NCBI GenBank assembly: GCA_963575745.1
Contig: CAUYUJ010016349.1
Location: 301,902-365,901, forward strand
Direction of reading: 5' to 3'
From: Prorocentrum cordatum
Taxonomy: Eukaryota > Sar > Dinophyceae > Prorocentrales > Prorocentraceae
Length of the DNA: 64,000 bases
Within the stretch, counting starts at the first letter, position 1. Each line of letters starts with the position of its first letter. The notes beneath the pieces were generated by a model. That model worked only from the letters and a program-made list of their open reading frames with translations, searched no databases and was not told where the DNA came from. This document shows positions 1 to 11,931 of the stretch, piece by piece. A program made the translations under genes and the position numbers.

Positions 1-81
1 GCGCGCAGCCAGCCGATCCCGGAGGACGGCACGCCAAGCCGCCGCGTTGACGCCAGCGCGCGCTGCCGGCAGCAGCGGCAT

Positions 82-274
82 CGGGGGCGGAAAAGAGGGG
101 GGTGATGACTAGGGGGGGGGGGATATCATGGCGGGGGCCATGATATTTCCTCAGATTTCATGGCGCCTCTTCTTATTTCATTACGTCCCTGGCCCCCCCG
201 CTGGGCCGCGCACATGCCGCCGGTCATGATTTTCACCCCCCCCTCTTGGTTACCCCCCTCTTGGCCGCTCCCGA
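82..274. mobile_element. Inverted-repeat element, GGGGGCGG-end family, copy 1
   Basis: The two ends are imperfect inverted repeats of about 35-50 bp. The left end reads CGGGGGCGGAAAAGAGGGGG, and the reverse complement of 234-273 reads nearly the same. The interior holds a short perfect hairpin (ATATCATGG / CCATGATAT, 122-146). The left end recurs at the far end of the window (63969 on). Target duplication is ambiguous because both flanks are GGCAGCAGC-like. Confidence 0.55.
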
Positions 275-882
275 CGGCAGCAGCATGACCAAGATGTCGC
301 GGGATCTTGCGTCGACTTTGCTCCTGGTCCATGCCAGCCGTCGCCCATCCGCGGGGATGATCCACGAACTGGCGCTGCCCAGCATGAACGGTGACCGAGA
401 TCGACGCGACGTCTCCGCGTTGAGCTTCGAACATGGTCCCCGTGATTTTCCTCCATGGAAGGACGAAGTACTGCAGGTTGTTGCCTCCATTGTCAAGACC
501 CGTGCACCACAGTCAATGGGCACCGCGGACCGAGCAGAGGCCACGCTGCCGGGACACGCTGGGCCCACGTCCTTGGCGCCATCGCCGTGCTCAGATCTCC
601 TCCTTATAGATTGTGGGGCGCCGTCTCTTACCCTCGCATGGTGGCCACCGTCGCTGGGGGGGCAGGTACCTGAAGGACGTCCTGTCCTGCTCGCTCATCG
701 TGTACGACCTCCACAGCGCCGACGTCGCCGACGTCGAGGCCTGCCCGCCCGCGCGGGGCCGCTGCGCCGGCGGCCGCGTCTCGAGGGAGGGGCCGGCGGA
801 CAGCCCCGAGCGGTCTCGTGGGATCGGGGAGGGGGGGCGGGAGGAGCGAAGGAGGAGGGCCGAGCCAGAGCGGGAGAAGCGA
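275..882. other. No gene recognised
   Basis: Moderately GC-rich sequence. Open frames exist on both strands but show no family motif, and they run into the adjoining GA tract. I see no repeat structure beyond short GC-rich runs. Confidence 0.5.
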
Positions 883-889
883 GGGAGAG

Positions 890-939
<50 letters not shown>

Positions 940-1112
940 TAAAAGAAAGAGAGAGAGAGAGAGAAATAAAGAAAGGAAGGGAAACATGCACGCACATTTG
1001 TAGAAAGTGGGAATATATATACACATATAGATATGTATATCTCTATATATGTGTATGTTTATGTGTATATATATATATACATATAAACATATACACATAT
1101 ATATATACATCT
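883..1112. repeat. (GA)n then TATA/TACA-rich microsatellites
   Basis: 883-965 is an almost pure GA tract with AAGA interruptions. 1010-1112 is an alternating TATATG/TACATA tract. Long open frames through here are artefacts of the dinucleotide composition. Confidence 0.9.
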
Positions 1113-1189
1113 TATCTAATGGCGCTGCCGCGCGATTCCGCCAACGCGCTCGGGTGGGCGCCCAGGGGGGGGGAGGGGTCGCGGGCCGG

Positions 1190-1800
1190 GGTGGGGTTCT
1201 CTGAAGGTTCCTTGCGTTGCCGCCGCCGTTGTGGAAGCCCACGGGGAACACGTGGGGCAGGACGAGGCGGATGAGGAGAGGGAGGGAAAAGGAGGAAGCG
1301 AAGGATGAGGAGACCTCTTGGAAATTTCTTGGGTCATTATTGGGGCCTCTTGGGAGCCTCCAGGGGGCCTCTTCGAGGCCTCTTAGGGGCCTCTTGGGCC
1401 GTCTTGGGGCCCTCTGGGGGCCGTCTAGGGAATCTCTTGGGCGGTCCTGAGGCCATCTCTGAGGCCTCTTGGGAGATTTTGGGTCAATTTTGGGGGCCGA
1501 ATCAAATGCACAAATCATCCAAAAGCTTCGGAAATTCAATGATGTTGGCCCCTTCGGGCCCTCCTGGAAGACCTCTTGCAGGCTTCTTGGGCCGTCTGGG
1601 CTTCTTGGGTCGTCTTTGGCTCTCTTGGGCCATCTTGTTTGGCCGTCTTGGAGGCATCTTGGGAACGTCTTGGGCTGTCCTGGCAGCCTCTTGGGCCACT
1701 CCTGGGGGCTGCTGGCAAATTTAGGTAGATCCTGGGCGCCCCCGGGGCCGTCTTGGACTCCCTGGCGACCGACTAAGCGGTACTGCGAAAACCACGCATA
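1190..1800 (+). repeat. CTTGGGGCC minisatellite module, copy 1
   Basis: A head segment (1190-1310, containing CCCACGGGGAACACGTGGGG and a GGA-rich stretch) leads into degenerate units of about 10-22 bp built on CTCTTGGGGCC / GTCTTGGGCC. At about 1490-1560 the array is broken by a non-repeat spacer (AAATGCACAAATCATCCAAA) that recurs in diverged form in most other arrays of this family in the window. This looks like one dispersed compound repeat, not an independent minisatellite. Confidence 0.75.
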
Positions 1801-2124
1801 AGCCATGCGAAAACCAGTGGGTGTTGACGATGTTGGCCTCTTGGCCCGCCCTCCAAGGGCGCGCGAGGCTGCCCAGAGGGCGCCCAAGAGGGTTCCAGAA
1901 CGGTCCTCGAGGGCCATCTTTGTGCCACGGTGGGCATGCATGTCCAGAGTAATGCGCTGCTGGCTTCTGGAAAATTTCCGCGGGGACCCCCTCGGGGAGC
2001 GCCCGAGAGCTCCCAGGGCTACCCTGAACTCCTGGACGTGGGCTCCATGACAGATTTGTTCGGTACGTCGTAGAAAGACTTCGCAGGGACCTGAGCACAC
2101 CCCAACTCGTGCCTCAGGGCACGG
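1801..2124. other. No gene; minisatellite edge
   Basis: Contains GGGCGCCCAAGAGGG-type motifs, the opposite orientation of the adjoining minisatellite, then unremarkable sequence. No coding evidence. Confidence 0.4.
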
Positions 2125-2935
2125 GTCATCTATATATATATATATATGCATATGTATTTATGAGTACACATGAATATGTAATCAACACACAATTAAGTGC
2201 ATGTAAATGTGTATATGCTGATCGGTGTGGGCATGCTCGTACAGACATGCATGGATGTGTAAATCGGCATGTGTCGATGCACAAGTATGCATCTACACCA
2301 TAGTAACGTATATGTATACGTATGCATACGTATGTAGGTGCATGAAGTTGTACTCCGATATATATATGTATGTGTATAACTGGGTGTGTATGCACGGTGC
2401 GTGCATACATACATACGCATATGCATAGGCATCTGCATCATCAGATGTATGTGAGACTGTATGCATGTATGGTTGCATGTATGTGTGTGTGTGCATGCAT
2501 GCATGCATGTATGTATGTATGTATGTATGTACGTTTGTATGCATGCATGTATATATGTATCTATGTATGTATGTATGTATGTATGTATGTATGTATGTAT
2601 GTATGTATGTATGTATGTATGTGTGTATGTATGTATGTATGCATACATGCATGCATGCATGTATGTATGTATGCATGTATGTATGTATGTGTGTATGTGT
2701 ATATACGTATGTATGTGTGTATGTATGGTTGTATGAATGTATGTATGTGTGTATGATGTTATGTGTGTTAGTTTGCACGTGCGTACGGGTGCATGTATGT
2801 ATGTATGGATGTATGGGTGCATGTTATGGTAGTTAGGATGTACGCAACTATGTATGAAGGAATGTCTGGATGCCTGTCAAAATGTCTGCATGTATGTGCG
2901 TATGTATATATATACATATATATATATAGGTATTG
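2125..2935. repeat. ATGT/ATGC tetranucleotide array
   Basis: Dominated by (GTAT)n and GCATGCAT variants, densest at 2460-2830, flanked by TATATA runs. Apparent Tyr/His/Thr or Met/Cys/Val proteins here are translations of the tetranucleotide. Confidence 0.9.
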
Positions 2936-4551
2936 TTATTGAGCATGCCAGACACACACATGTACAGAGAGAGAGAGGAGTGAGAGCCGCAGGGTCTCCA
3001 GAGAAGAACATCAGCACGTAAGTGTCCGGAGGGATGTGCGGATGTTGTGGATCGGCGCTATGCCCCCCTCCATGGCGCGCGGGGCGTGCCATGATCTGTG
3101 CGGACCTCAGAGAGTTCGTGTGTATGCAGTCTGTTGTTCTGCTGGGCAGGGCAGCTCAGGCAAGGGAGCAGGTGGAATCAATGGTCAGGCAGCCTCAGGA
3201 CACGGACCGTTTGATCCAGAGGGTTTCGGAGCCCACGCGCACGCCGGCCGCTGGAACTGCCGCAGCAACCCTCCACATCCGGTGGGCTCGCCGGATCTCG
3301 GTGATCCCTGGGCGAGTCGTGTCCGACTTGTCCGAATCCTTGCTTCGTCGTCTGGAGGGGAGCCTAGGCGGCTCGCGTCGTGGCAAAAACCAGGACGAAG
3401 GTTTTCGGCCGTTTACGCCCTCTGGTCGGCCCTTGCTGGGACGGTCAAAATATGACTCGGGATGAAAAGCCTGCCCTGTGGAAGGGGTCGAGGATGTCCA
3501 GGGACCCCGTATCGAACAAGTCAGGACATCACATGTAGGGGACGGGACAGCAGGAAGTGATTCGGTGAAGTGAGGCGGGCGGAGAGCTCTCTGATCAGAC
3601 CTGTACCGCTGCACTGCTTCTTCTTCTTCTTCAGTGCGTCTGCCCCAGGAGTCAAGCAGTAGCGATGCGTCACTGCTGGCCTATAGGCCACCAAGTAATG
3701 GTCTAATAACTTTGGTGTTTCGCACGAAATGTTCTTAGAAAAGTTCTGGCTGCCACCGTCGTGTTTTCATGTATCGGCATCGTGTTCTAAGAGCTATTGC
3801 TTTTGCTCTTAGAACTTCGCTTTGTGCTCAGAACATTCCGTGCTAGGCCTGTAGGAATGCCGGTACGGCTGGTCTCTGCTCAGAGGAGATCTCCCCGCGG
3901 GTCGTCTTTTCCAGGCCGATGGGACCGACGACGCCCCCGAAAGGCTCGAGGTCGGGCACCCCCAGTCGTCGGGATGTTGTCGCATCGTGGGCTCCCCGAG
4001 GTCTGGGCCTCTTTCCCTGGCTCTATGGCTTTGACCGTCCCGGGGCCGTGCGGGGGCCCCTGGAGGCTGAGAGCAGCCAAGCACGGGTTGTTCCTTTTCG
4101 GCTGGCATGCCCGTGGCCGAAGTTTTAGCGACCCAGGCACGGTCCTTCATAATCCGGCTGAATCCCGTTTCAGCCGTCTTATTGCTGGGCTTCATCCGGC
4201 CTGGTCCTGGGCTTCATCGGGCCCACTTCCACTTTGTGGCCCCCGAGTCGGGCTCACTAGGAGGAGGAGGAAGAGGAGGAGGAGGAGGAGGAGAAAGAGG
4301 AGGAGAAAGAGGAGGAGGATGTCTTTCCTCGCCCTTACAGTGAAGACCCGGAAGGAAGGACCACTCTGGGCTGGGACGGGGCTCCGGTTCCTGGGCAGTC
4401 CTTTGGAGCCAGGTCGGGGAAGCGTCTCGTGGCCGAGGCTCGCCGTGGCTTGAAGAGCCCTTTGGTTAGTTTTTTTCAACTTTCCTCACATGGTAGCACT
4501 CTGCAAGCGTTCTTGCGAAGATCTCCCAGAAGTTGCTGCCTGACCTTCGCT
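2936..4551. other. No gene recognised
   Basis: Mixed-composition DNA with short open frames and no recognisable domain. A GGA tract lies at 4260-4320. Nothing else stands out up to the inverted-repeat element that starts at 4552. Confidence 0.45.
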
Positions 4552-4712
4552 TTAAGTCGGGCATGTACCTCTACAGGGGGAATATTCAAAACGATATAAG
4601 TAATCGTCAGGGGAAGAACTCTTGACGGTTTAAAAATATGTTTCGAACATGTTTTGACTATGTTTGATTTTTCGTCCCAAAACCCGCCCGTAGGAGGACA
4701 CGCCCGACCTGG
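4552..4712 (+). mobile_element. TTAAGTCGGGC MITE family, copy 1
   Basis: A 161-bp AT-rich element in GC-rich surroundings. The left end is TTAAGTCGGGCATGTACC and the right end is the inverse (GGACACGCCCGACCTGG). The flanks are CCTTCGCT (4544-4551) and CCTTCGTT (4713-4720), an 8-bp target duplication with one mismatch. There is no coding capacity. An 8-bp duplication fits hAT-, P- or Merlin-type transposition; the superfamily cannot be assigned from the ends. Confidence 0.85.
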
Positions 4713-4919
4713 CCTTCGTTCCCCGCGCGCGGGCGCGCCGCATCAGCACTGCGAGACACGCCGCTGCAGCGCCGCGGCAGAGCGTGGCCCGCCCGCCCGA
4801 GCGGCGCGCGGCGGCCCGCGCGCCATGGCGTCCCCGTTCCTGATCCAGCAGGTGGTGAGGTCCCGGGCGGAGCCCCGCCGGTCTGGCAGTAGCCTGTCCT
4901 CGTCCTCCTCTTGGTCCAC

Positions 4920-5420
4920 GAGAGGCGCCGAAGGGGGGAGGGGCGGGGGAGGGGGAGGGGGAGGGGGAGGGGGAGGGGGAGGGGGAGGGGGAGGGGAGGG
5001 GGAGGGGGAGGAGGAGGGGGAGGAGGAGGAGGAGGAGGAGGGGGAGGAGGGAGGAGGAGGAGGAGGAGGAGGAGGAGGAGAAGGAGGAGGAGGAACCATA
5101 CGTAGAGCAGGAGGAGGATCGAGCAGGAGGAGGATGAGGAAGAGGAGGCGGAGGAGGAGGATAGAGCAGGAGGAGGATGATCGAGGAGGAGGAGGAGGAG
5201 AAGGAGGATGATCGAGCAGGAGGAGGAGTATCGAGCAGGAAGAGGCGGAGTATCGAGCAGAAGGAGGAGGAGGAGGAGGAAGAGGATTGAGCAGGCAGGG
5301 GCAGGAGAAGAAGGAGGAGCGGCAGAAAAAAGGAAGAGCAGAAAGAGGAGGAGGAGAAGGAGGAGGAGGATGGAGCAAGAGCAGAATGAGAAGGAAGATG
5401 AGGAACATCGAGCAAGAGGA
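4920..5420 (+). repeat. GGGGGA / GGA polypurine array
   Basis: Starts as GGGGGA hexamers (4940-5010) and passes into GGA and GAGGATGA variants. The strand is almost pure purine. It yields spurious poly-Gly/Glu or Pro/Ser/Leu frames. Confidence 0.9.
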
Positions 5421-5534
5421 TGATACTGAGGAGGAGTTAGAGCGCCGGCGGATCACCGCCGTCCACGCCCGGGGGCCGCTTATAGCCGTAAAGAAGGCCC
5501 GTGCGAATAGCACAACAGTTTAATGATGGTGGTC

Positions 5535-5925
5535 AAACATGTGAGTTCGACGGTGGTCATGCCAATAGCGATTGTGATGCTGTTGATCACGACGATGTGG
5601 GCGATAATGTTGAGGATGATGACGATGATGGCGATGACGATGACGATAACCATGGTGGCGATGACGATGCTTTTGACTGTGAGCATGCTGATGATGATGC
5701 TGATGATGCTGATGATGATTACGAGGATGGTAGTGATGATGCCGGTGATGCTTACGATGATGGTGATGTTGATGGTGTTGATGATGCTGAGACAGATGTT
5801 GCTTAGGATGATGACGATGGTAATGATGATGCTGATGATGCTGATGACGCTGATCGTGGTGATGGTGATGATAATGATGGTGGTGGTGGTGGAGGTGCTG
5901 CTGCTGTAAATGATGATGATGATGC

Positions 5926-6022
<97 letters not shown>

Positions 6023-6025
6023 CAC
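5535..6025 (+). repeat. GAT/GATGCT trinucleotide array
   Basis: Degenerate GATGAT with GCT, GGT and GAC variants, becoming pure (GAT)n from about 5925. Reading frames give poly-Asp, poly-Met or poly-His and Ile. I do not regard them as genes. Confidence 0.9.
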
Positions 6026-6286
6026 GGTGTCGGGGGGGCGGATGTGGACTCATACGGCGGTGAAAGGGGTGACAGTGTGTTGGGTGTGTTGCGGTTGCGG
6101 GTGCCCGCGGCCCCAAAAGCACGCCGTCGGGCTGCGCTTGCGGGTCCGCCTGCGTGCCCCCCCCCAGGCCCAGGAGACGTTGCTTGGTTCTTGGCATCGC
6201 TCGGACGTGTGCATTGTTTCTCGGCGAGAACCATCGAGGACCACCCTGGACCATCGAGCAACACAAAATCAAGCACGAAACCGACA

Positions 6287-6634
6287 CAATGCACGGGAAA
6301 TGGACGCCCGAGCGACGGCAAGGGTTGCGGCTGCGCGTGCAGTCACGGGCGCCCGCGGCCCCACGGAAGTCTTCCCCGGTGTGCGCGCGGCCGAGACGCA
6401 CTGTCGCCCGCTCGCGGCCGACGGCGTGCGGCCGCGGGCGCCCGCCGAAAAATGCACGGGAAATGGACGTCCGAGCGACGGCAAGGGCTGCGGCGGCGCG
6501 TGCAGCCACGGGGCGCCCGCGGCCCCACGGAAGCCTTCCCCGGTGTGCCGCCTGGGGGGGCTGCCCGCGGCCCGGACACACTGCCGCCCGCTCGCGGCCG
6601 ACGGCGTGAAGGCCGCGGGCGCCCCGCCGTCCAG
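6287..6634 (+). repeat. Two-copy tandem duplication, about 165-180 bp unit
   Basis: 6287-6451 and 6452-6634 align over their length. Shared landmarks include ATGCACGGGAAATGGACG, GCGCCCGCGGCCCCACGGAA and CGCTCGCGGCCGACGGCGTG. The second unit carries small insertions. All three frames stay open because of GC richness, so this is no evidence of coding. Confidence 0.8.
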
Positions 6635-6689
6635 GATGTGCTTCGCCGAGCTTGCGAGTGCATGGAGAGCCTGGGAAAACCCTGGGACA

Positions 6690-7070
6690 ATTCAGAGGAG
6701 GAGGAGGAGGAGGAGGAGGAGGAGGAGGAGGAGGGATGAGGAGGGAGGAGGAGGAGGAGGAGGAGGAGGAGGAGGAGGAGGAGGAGGAGGAGGGATGAGG
6801 AGGAGGAGGAGGAGGAGGAGGAGGGATGAGGAGGAGGAGGAGGAGGAGGAGGAGGATGAGGAGGAGGAGGAGGAGGAGGAGGAGGAGGAGGGATGAGGAG
6901 GAGGAGGAGGAGGAGGAGGATGAGGAGGAGGAGGAGGAGGAGGAGGAGGAGGAGGAGGAGGAGGAGGAGGAGGAGAGGAGGAGGAGGAGGAGGAGGAGGA
7001 GGGAGGAGGCGGAGGAGGAGGAGGAGGAGGAGGAGGAGGAGGAGGAGGAGGAGGAGGAGGAGGGAGGCTG
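6690..7070 (+). repeat. GGA polypurine array with GATGA interruptions
   Basis: Nearly pure (GGA)n broken about every 40-70 bp by GGGATGA. The regular spacing of the interruptions suggests a higher-order unit. Confidence 0.9.
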
Positions 7071-7911
7071 CGGGCGCCTGCGTTCCAGACGTTGCTTTTC
7101 TCAGTTGCCGGTGCGGATGGTGGCCGTTTGCGTATTTCTTGTCTTGCCGATCGGCGCGGGCCCTCGCACCGCCCCTCCACGGAGCAGGATCTTGGCTGTT
7201 CGGGGCGCCTGCTGCAAGCAGGGGGAGTCTCCCCCCAAGGGTTCGCACTGCTGCAGACAGTCGCGTCAAGCAGAGGTCCGGAGCCAGACCCCCCCCCTCC
7301 CATCCCCCCCCTCCTGCCCAGTGCCGAAGCCCCGAGTGAGGAAACGCTCACACATGCAGCTGGGGGTGCCCGCGGCCCAACCGCCGCCGCCGGTGACAGA
7401 ACGATGGAGAGAGAGAGAGAGCGCGAGAGAGAGAGAGAGAGAGAGAGCGCCGGCAGGCCCAGAGCAGCCCCGGGCGGGCGGGGCGCAGCTGGACAGGAGG
7501 GCCTCGCTGGAGGCAGCGGCTGCGGCCCCCTGCGGCGGCCTTGGCGGACGGCGGCGGCCCTGGCAGACGGCGGGCGCAGCGCGGCGGCGGCTCCCGACGG
7601 CGGCCCTTGCGGGCGGCGGCGGCGGCTCTCGACGTCGACGGGGCGAGGGCACGGAGACGATGAGGGCGGCGGCGAGGACGAGGGCGAAGACGAGGAGGAC
7701 GAGGGCGAGGAGGGCGACGACGGCAGCGACAACCAACGGTGACAGCGGCGACGGCAGCGGCGGCGGCGGCGCTGATGGCGGCTTCTTCTCGCGAGCCCAG
7801 AGGGAGATAGGGGCGCCGCATGCGTCTCGGATGGGTGGGGTTCTGCCCAGACGGGGAGGGAGAGTGCAGGAGGCGGAAGAGTTGGGTGGGGAAGGAGGAG
7901 AGTGCAGTATG
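7071..7911. other. GC-rich low-complexity DNA, no gene
   Basis: Holds a GA tract (about 7405-7451) and a CGG/GGC and GACGAGG triplet-rich stretch (7500-7780). Open frames on both strands follow from composition. Confidence 0.5.
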
Positions 7912-8264
7912 GAGAGAGCGCAGCTCGTGCAGCAACTTGAGGAATCAGCGTACTCTTGATACGATCAACTGGAGGAGGCGGAGGAATCGGGTGGGGAAGG
8001 AGGGTTCGAAGAGGAACGACGCCGTAAACATAAACTTTTGGATGTCCGCGCGGATTTCTTGGATCCGCGCTGGGCTCCCCCAGCGGCGCCTCCGTCGCGC
8101 GCTCCGCGCGCCAGGGAGGGGGTTCAGCGCAGATCCGAAATCTGCGCGGAGCGCCAAAAGTTTATGGTTATCCTGTTTGTTTTTAGTGAGCGTGCAATCT
8201 GGGGAGAACGCAGCTCGTGCAGCAACTCGAGGAAGCAGCGAACTCTTGATACATTCCTTGAGAG
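7912..8264 (+). repeat. Direct repeat pair bracketing an inverted-repeat element
   Basis: A segment of about 55 bp containing GCAGCTCGTGCAGCAACT and ACTCTTGATAC occurs at 7918-7970 and again at 8207-8262. The inverted-repeat element at 8029-8166 lies between the two. This is either a local duplication or the edges of a larger composite. Confidence 0.6.
8029..8166. mobile_element. CATAAACTTTTGG foldback element
   Basis: A 138-bp segment whose ends are inverted copies: CATAAACTTTTGG at 8029-8041 and CCAAAAGTTTATG at 8154-8166. Similarity continues inward (TCCGCGCGGATTTC against the inverse of GAAATCTGCGCGGA). No ORF and no clear target duplication. I call it a MITE-like or foldback element. 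Confidence 0.6.
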
Positions 8265-8269
8265 GCAAC

Positions 8270-9244
8270 GGGCGAGGGCGCAAGATGTGGAGAGGATGAT
8301 CGAGAATCTGAGTTCTTCATGCTCTACTGTACTCTTTGCCCTCGGGGGGTGCCCTCGCCGCCACGGCCGGATTCGCGTCCAAATCTTGCTCCGAACGCGC
8401 TCCGCAGGACAGGTCGGGGGGACAGATCGTAGTGAAAGGTGGCGGGCTGGAGGATGCCGAGAAAGGAACGCGGTCCATGTGGGGGTCTCCAGGAAAGGGC
8501 CTCGCCTTCGTGGGCCGAAGTCGTTGACATCCCTTTCTCGGCGGAAGCCTGCGGAAGATCGGTGGAAGGTGGCTGACGGGGGCTGCAGCGGCGGAAACCG
8601 GCGGAAGCAACAGTTTCTTGCCCAAGAGATGACCTGTTTGGGGGTGCAGGGTTTCCATCGACCGCCATGTAACGCGGGACAGTCCGGTGTTAAGTTCACG
8701 TCCTTACAGAACCCGCGCCGATGGCATTGGAGCCCAGCGCTGCCCTCGGTGCGATTCTGTCCACGTGCTGATAAGCTGCCGTGCACAGACACAAAGCGCA
8801 TCTGTGGATGCACACTTAGCAGCAGTAGCACCTGTGTCCTGGATCATCTGCAGGAAGAACATGTATATATACTTATGTACATGGAGCGAGAGAGGAAGAG
8901 AGAGAGAGAGAGATGCATAAATATTTGGGGGATCTGATTAGATAGCACGGAAGGGCAGTTATACATCTTGTTGGCACGTAGACCTTGACATAGTGTTCTG
9001 TGTCTCCATCTTGGCGTCCCGAGGTGTGTCCACTCGTGAGTTGGATTGTGCGTTTGGCGCCAATCAATTCTGATCCACCCCCCGCCAAGCCTCCTCGGCC
9101 TCCGAACGGTGCCTACGCGGCACTTGCAACCAGAAAAGGGGAGTAAGAGAGTGATGAGGCGGGAGGAGGCAGAGGAGAAGCAGGAGGAGCTGGACCTAGG
9201 TGGAGGAGGACAGGAGAGAGGAAAGGGAAAACGAGGAATAGTAG
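8270..9244. other. No gene; contains a dispersed repeat fragment
   Basis: 8507-8668 (with GCGGAAGATCGGTGGAAGG and CCCAAGAGATGACC) resembles 24815-24950, and its inner part also resembles 52850-52950. This is a dispersed repeat of about 150 bp with GCGGAAG motifs. A short GA tract lies near 8890-8915. No coding evidence. Confidence 0.5.
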
Positions 9245-10440
9245 ACTGGCGGAGGAGAAGGAGGAGGAGGAGAAGGAGGAGGAGGAGAAGGAGGAGGAGT
9301 ATGAGTATGAGCAGGAGGAGCAGCAACATACATGAGCAGGATGTGGACCTGCCTCATGCCGCCGACGCCCACTCGTACTCATACCAAAGGTTTCCCTTTC
9401 TCCAACCTTCGACACCCCTCCTCTCCTCTTCCCTCCTCCTACCTCCTTCTTCTTCAAAGTCATAAATTTCGTGCCGGAGTCTTCCGCATACCTCCGACCA
9501 TTTCCAATTATTTCTTGAGTTCATTCGATGCACTTAACTAGCTCCACCCCCAGAAGTATCATCCGACGACTCCATATAGATATAATAAGTTTTGACATAA
9601 AAGACAATCTCCGGGCAGCTTCGACCACTTCCGATTCACAGGGCGTCCTCCGCCTGCATCAGCATGCATGTATACGTATCCAGGGACCTTCCACTTGATA
9701 CGCAACTCCGGGGAGTCCCGCCCAAAACATGAAAGACATCTCCGAAGAATTGAGACCAACCGATCCCCTTCCAAAACCCAGAAAAAAAAAACAGCACATC
9801 AGAGGACCGCTTGGATGGAGTGGAGCCGTGCCGCCGACAACAAGCCTCTGAGAACCCTCGGCCCCCGAGCACTCCCCGGAGAAACCTCCGCGGAACCTCC
9901 CCTCGAGGAGCGTGCCAAGCGGAGAGCTTCGATGCTGTGCGCTTCTGCCCGCCCAGCACGAGCAGGAGCGCGTCTTTTTTCCCCCCTCTGGGCCATGACG
10001 CGCGGTATGCCCCCTCCCCCCCCCCCCCTCTCCCCCCTCCCCCCCCCCCTCCTCCCCCCTCCCCTCCCCCCCCCTCCCCCCCCCTAAGGCCACGCTCCTC
10101 CCCGCCCAGCGCCTTCCCAGCCCTGCCGCAGAGCGCCCCAGAGCGCCTGGAGCGGCACAGCCTGGCACGGCGGGGGGCGTGGCGCTATGCGTCCGTCACC
10201 TGCGCAGACCGCCGGGCGACGCGCGCAGCAAGACGCCGCGTGTGCTCCTCGTCGGGGCAGCCTTTTGGGGCCTCTGCGCTCCGCGGGCTCCCCGCGGCGG
10301 CTCCCCCGCGGCCGCGGGGAAGAAGCTGCTGCGTTTTGGGGTGCTCGGGGCTTCTCGCACCCGGGGTGCTCCTCGCGCTCGGATTTTTTCACGGCCGGGT
10401 CTTTGCTGCCCTGCGGCCGCGCCCGCGCTGCATGCGACGA
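9245..10440. other. GGA and C-rich tracts, otherwise unassigned
   Basis: A GGA-rich tract at 9248-9320, pyrimidine-rich CTCCTC at 9415-9460, a C-homopolymer-rich tract at 10012-10085, and a GC-rich stretch with no recognisable protein. Confidence 0.5.
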
Positions 10441-11377
10441 CGATGGCGGGGGAGATGGTGACGGGAAGGCCGAGCTCGACGACTACGACCACGCCGAGGG
10501 ACGAGGGTGCCGACGGAGTGGCGACGGGCCGGCCGAGGAGAGCAGCGAGACGACCGCGAGGAGGGACGACCGACCGACGACCGACCCAGAGACCCGATGC
10601 TGCGAAGACACTGCGGCACACAGTGCCGTTATTAATACATGCTCCGCGTGCGGATCATGTGTCAAGCATGCAGGGATTTTGTACTAAAAACAACGATGAG
10701 TTCATGTATACATTTGTTCATACATTAAGCATGTATCAAAAATCTTACATATAAATATATATGTATATATATGTGTATATATATAGAAATCCAATGTATT
10801 AAAAGCTGCCCTGTAAGGAAAAATCGCGAACGGCGCCAGAAGACCCCGCCTGTATATGCTGTACTTCTCCAGCCAGAGACCCGTCTGTGGTGGCCCTGCG
10901 GCCCGAGGCCGGGCGAGCACATGCCCGGGGCGCCCGAGCTTGGCAGCGTCCGGCTCTCTCCAGCAGCGGCGACGGCGACCGCCGACCGACGACGCCGACC
11001 GACGACGCCGACCGACGACCGACCGACGACCGACCGAGGCCGCCGCCGACCTGCGGCGGGCAGGCCGAGCAGAAGCAGAGCAGCGACGACGGCGGCGAGG
11101 CACGGCCGACGACGGCGGACGGCTCGGCGGCGAGCGATTGGGGGGGGGGGAGTGAGGAGGCGAGGGCCCTCTCAGAAGGCGGCGGGACTTCTCCCAAGCC
11201 CTCGCGCCTTCCGAGACGTTTTCGGTGTCTTCGAGGAGGGCTCAGACAGCTTCTCGGGAGGCCGGGGGACGTCCGAGCCTTCCGAGAAGGCCTGTTCTGT
11301 CTCATCTCCCCCCTCGCTCGCCGCCGAGCGACGACGACTGCGACGAAGACCGACGACCGCGACCGACGGCATCTGTT
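10441..11377. other. Unassigned GC-rich DNA with CGACCGAC tracts
   Basis: Short CGACCGACGA-type tracts at about 10560-10590 and 10976-11040. An AT-rich patch with TATATA lies at 10740-10800. No gene seen. Confidence 0.45.
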
Positions 11378-11517
11378 TAGGGGGCCACAAGCGAACCCTA
11401 CCCCTACCCCCCACGATTTTTGAGGAGGGTGGGGTTCGAGCTCCCGAACGAAGTGAACCCCCCCCTCCCCCTGAGAAATCGTGGGGGGTAGGGATAGGGT
11501 TCGCATGTGGCCCCCTA
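11378..11517. mobile_element. TAGGG-end hairpin element, copy 1
   Basis: Nearly the whole 140 bp is one imperfect palindrome. The left arm starts TAGGGGGCCACAAGCGAACC, and the reverse complement of the right end differs from it at a single base. The flanks CTGTT (left) and CTGCT (right) could be a 5-bp target duplication with one mismatch. A second copy lies at 50081-50234. There is no coding capacity. Confidence 0.75.
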
Positions 11518-11750
11518 CTGCTGGCGACGACGCTCGACCTGCGACGATGGACCGACGCCGACCGACGGCGGCAGCGCGCCCGCCGGCGCTCGGCGGAGGC
11601 GCTCGGCGAGCGGGCGCGCGCGGCCGCGTCGGCGAAGGCCGCCGCCGCCGCCGGGGCGCCGCCGCAGGAGCCGCGCGGAAGCGATGGGGCCCCCGCGGGC
11701 GGGTCGCGGCTCGAGGTTCGGGGCCCTGCTCGTGCTCCTGCATTTTAGGT

Positions 11751-11897
11751 TTAAGTCGGGCCTGCCCCCCTAAGGAGCCAAAACGTGGTCAGTTGACGAT
11801 TTTTCGTGCTCCTTTTCGGCCATGTTGGACCATTGTTTGACTATTCCTCTCTCTCTCTCTCTTCTCCCAACATCCGCCTGTAGGAGGCCCGGCCTAA
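11751..11897 (+). mobile_element. TTAAGTCGGGC MITE family, copy 2
   Basis: A 147-bp copy, with the left end TTAAGTCGGGCCTGCC and the right end GCCTGTAGGAGGCCCGGCCTAA. Its 8-bp flanks do not match, as expected if the right side was replaced by the tandem duplication. The interior has diverged (a CT microsatellite at 11846-11863). Confidence 0.75.
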
Positions 11898-11931
11898 CTC
11901 GAGGTTCGGGGCCTTGCTCGCTCTCCTAGAT

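Noticed and set aside
246-2151. Long open frames on both strands (340-500 codons)
   Set aside because: They run through GA, TATA and CTTGGGGCC repeats. The predicted proteins are poly Arg-Glu, Tyr-Ile or Ser-Leu with no domain.
5520-7959. Poly-His, poly-Asp, poly-Glu and poly-Arg proteins of 250-380 residues
   Set aside because: Direct translations of GAT and GGA arrays. All frames on both strands stay open for the same reason.
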